Assembly (NCBI RefSeq): GCF_946887195.1
Contig: NZ_CAMPKE010000031.1
Coordinates: 1 to 5,981, forward strand
Direction of reading: 5' to 3'
DNA: 5,981 nucleotides
Source: an uncultured Halomonas sp.
GTDB taxonomy: Bacteria; Pseudomonadota; Gammaproteobacteria; Pseudomonadales; Halomonadaceae
The notes below the pieces were generated by a model. The model searched no databases. It had not been told where the DNA came from and saw only the letters and a program-made list of their open reading frames with translations. Of this stretch, positions 4,939-5,981 are shown one piece after another; position 1 is the first letter of the stretch, and each line of letters begins with the position of its first letter. A program made the position numbers and the translations under genes.

Positions 4939-5981
4939 CGGTTCACCTTGCGCAGAATCACACTGCCGGCACTGTAGCCGGCGCCAAACGAACACACCAC
5001 CCCCAGCGCACCGGCGGGCAGATCGTCACGATGCAGATGAAAGGCGATGATCGAACCCGCCGAGCTGGTATTGGCATAGCGATCGAGAATGATGGGCGCC
5101 TGCTCGGGACTCGGATCGAAACCGAGCACGCGGCGTACGATCAACTCATTCATGTGGCGATTGGCCTGGTGCAGCCACAGGCGCGCCAGATCGCTGCCGG
5201 TCAGCTCCAGCGAGGCCAGATGCTCGCCTATCAACTGCGCGACCATCGGGCAGACTTCCTTGAAAACGCGCCGCCCCTCCTGAACGAACAACTTGTCGAC
5301 GGCCAGCGGATCGCTGTCGGTAACACGGTTGAGAAAACCGGCATTGTTACGGATGGCGTTGGAGTAGCGCGTCACCAGGCGCGTGCCGAGAATCTCGAAA
5401 CGCGACTCGGCACTCGCCACCTCGTCGGCTTCGATCACGATGGCGGTACATGCATCGCCGAAGATGAAATGGCTATCGCGGTCGCGAAAGTTGAGATGCG
5501 CCGAGCAGATTTCGGGGTTGACCACCAGTGCCCGTTGGGCATTGCCCGAACGAATGGCATTCGCCGCCGTCTCGATGGCGAACGTCGCCGAACTGCAGGC
5601 GACGTTCATGTCGAAAGCGTAGCCGCCCGCGCCCAGCAGGGCCTGAAGCTCCACCGCCAACGCCGGGTAAGGACGTTCCAGATTGGAGCAGGCGACGATC
5701 ACCAGATCGATGTCGCCAGGCGTCACCCGAGCCCGGTCGAGCGCCTCGCGCGCCGCGGCCAGGCCCATTTCACACTGAATCGAGGGCTCGTCGTTGGCGC
5801 GTTGGGGCAACCGTGGGCGCATGCGCTCAGGGTCGAGAATACCCTCGGCATCGAGCACGTAGCGGCTCTCGATGCCCGACGCCTTGACGATGAATTCGCT
5901 GCTCGAATGCGCCAGCGGCTCACGCTCGCCGCGCGCAATGGCGTCGGCATGGCGGCTATTCTCAGCATCGACCCAGGCATT
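4935..5981 (-). CDS. FabH-like beta-ketoacyl-ACP synthase III (5' end outside window)
   Basis: This thiolase-fold enzyme condenses an acyl-CoA or acyl-ACP starter with malonyl-ACP to give a beta-ketoacyl-ACP in fatty-acid synthesis. The visible 348 residues run open to the window edge (first residues NAWVDAENSRHAD), so the start codon is missing; judging by the family, about 25-30 residues are lost. The GTG at 5858 is an internal Val, not the start. The Cys-His-Asn triad is complete, in visible numbering: Cys129 in NVACSSATFA, His271 in WLHQANRH and Asn304 in RYANTSSAGS. The C-terminal SFGAGYSAGSVIL is typical. From memory it resembles the PA3286 type of P. aeruginosa, which feeds medium-chain acyl-CoA into synthesis, more than housekeeping E. 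coli FabH; an NVACSS active-site loop and longer N-terminal region agree. Substrate is unproven. It is the first visible gene of the operon and overlaps mlaA by 4 bases. The operon promoter must lie to the right of the window. Confidence 0.9.
   Translation of the reverse strand, partial: NAWVDAENSRHADAIARGEREPLAHSSSEFIVKASGIESRYVLDAEGILDPERMRPRLPQRANDEPSIQCEMGLAAAREALDRARVTPGDIDLVIVACSNLERPYPALAVELQALLGAGGYAFDMNVACSSATFAIETAANAIRSGNAQRALVVNPEICSAHLNFRDRDSHFIFGDACTAIVIEADEVASAESRFEILGTRLVTRYSNAIRNNAGFLNRVTDSDPLAVDKLFVQEGRRVFKEVCPMVAQLIGEHLASLELTGSDLARLWLHQANRHMNELIVRRVLGFDPSPEQAPIILDRYANTSSAGSIIAFHLHRDDLPAGALGVVCSFGAGYSAGSVILRKVNR
4943..4949 (-). promoter_or_regulatory. Ribosome binding site that fixes the mlaA start
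   Basis: AAGGTGA on the minus strand lies with its AAGG core 7 bases before the ATG at 4938, within the last codons of the FabH-like gene. It decides for this start over the longer in-frame one and supports coupled translation across the ATGA overlap. Confidence 0.65.

Noticed and set aside
5723..5980. An 85-codon minus-strand frame at the right edge
   Set aside because: It is a shadow of the FabH-like gene, whose own frame stays open to the window edge and carries family sequence such as SGIESRYV.

Overview
The window is about 60% GC with dense, minus-strand coding. Gene content and protein style fit a gammaproteobacterium. The strongly acidic periplasmic phosphate-binding protein and acidic MlaA tail suggest a Halomonas/Chromohalobacter-type halophile, but that is inference from memory of such proteins and no search was run. 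All six genes read right to left. No RNA gene, IS element, CRISPR array or phage gene was seen, and no gene-free stretch exceeds about 140 bases.

Region A (5981 to about 2478) looks like one operon, entering from beyond the right edge. Its order is a FabH-like ketoacyl-ACP synthase III (5' end cut off), mlaA (outer-membrane lipoprotein of phospholipid retrograde transport), an RssB-like pseudo-receiver/PP2C phosphatase, and a STAS-domain anti-sigma-factor antagonist. Junctions are tight: a 4-nt ATGA overlap, a 13-nt gap and a 14-nt overlap. A 14-bp perfect hairpin follows the last stop codon. From memory, mlaA and an rssB/rssC-type pair are also neighbours in Pseudomonas (around PA2800-PA2797). 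The layout links acyl-chain synthesis and outer-membrane lipid homeostasis to a stress sigma-factor switch.

Region B (2397 to 1186) is a single Bcr/CflA-type MFS drug exporter. Its assigned ATG lacks a ribosome binding site, while a perfect Shine-Dalgarno sequence lies inside the first codons in front of a CTG.

Region C (1150 to 16) is pstS, the periplasmic phosphate-binding protein. It is preceded by a near-consensus Pho box and a good ribosome binding site, and followed by a hairpin. The rest of the pst transport operon would be expected beyond the left edge.

The most interesting signal is the RssB-like protein. Its receiver has lost the phospho-acceptor Asp (His instead) and the switch Lys (Glu instead), while its phosphatase keeps all four metal-binding Asp motifs. 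From memory of the family, this is the reverse of E. coli RssB.
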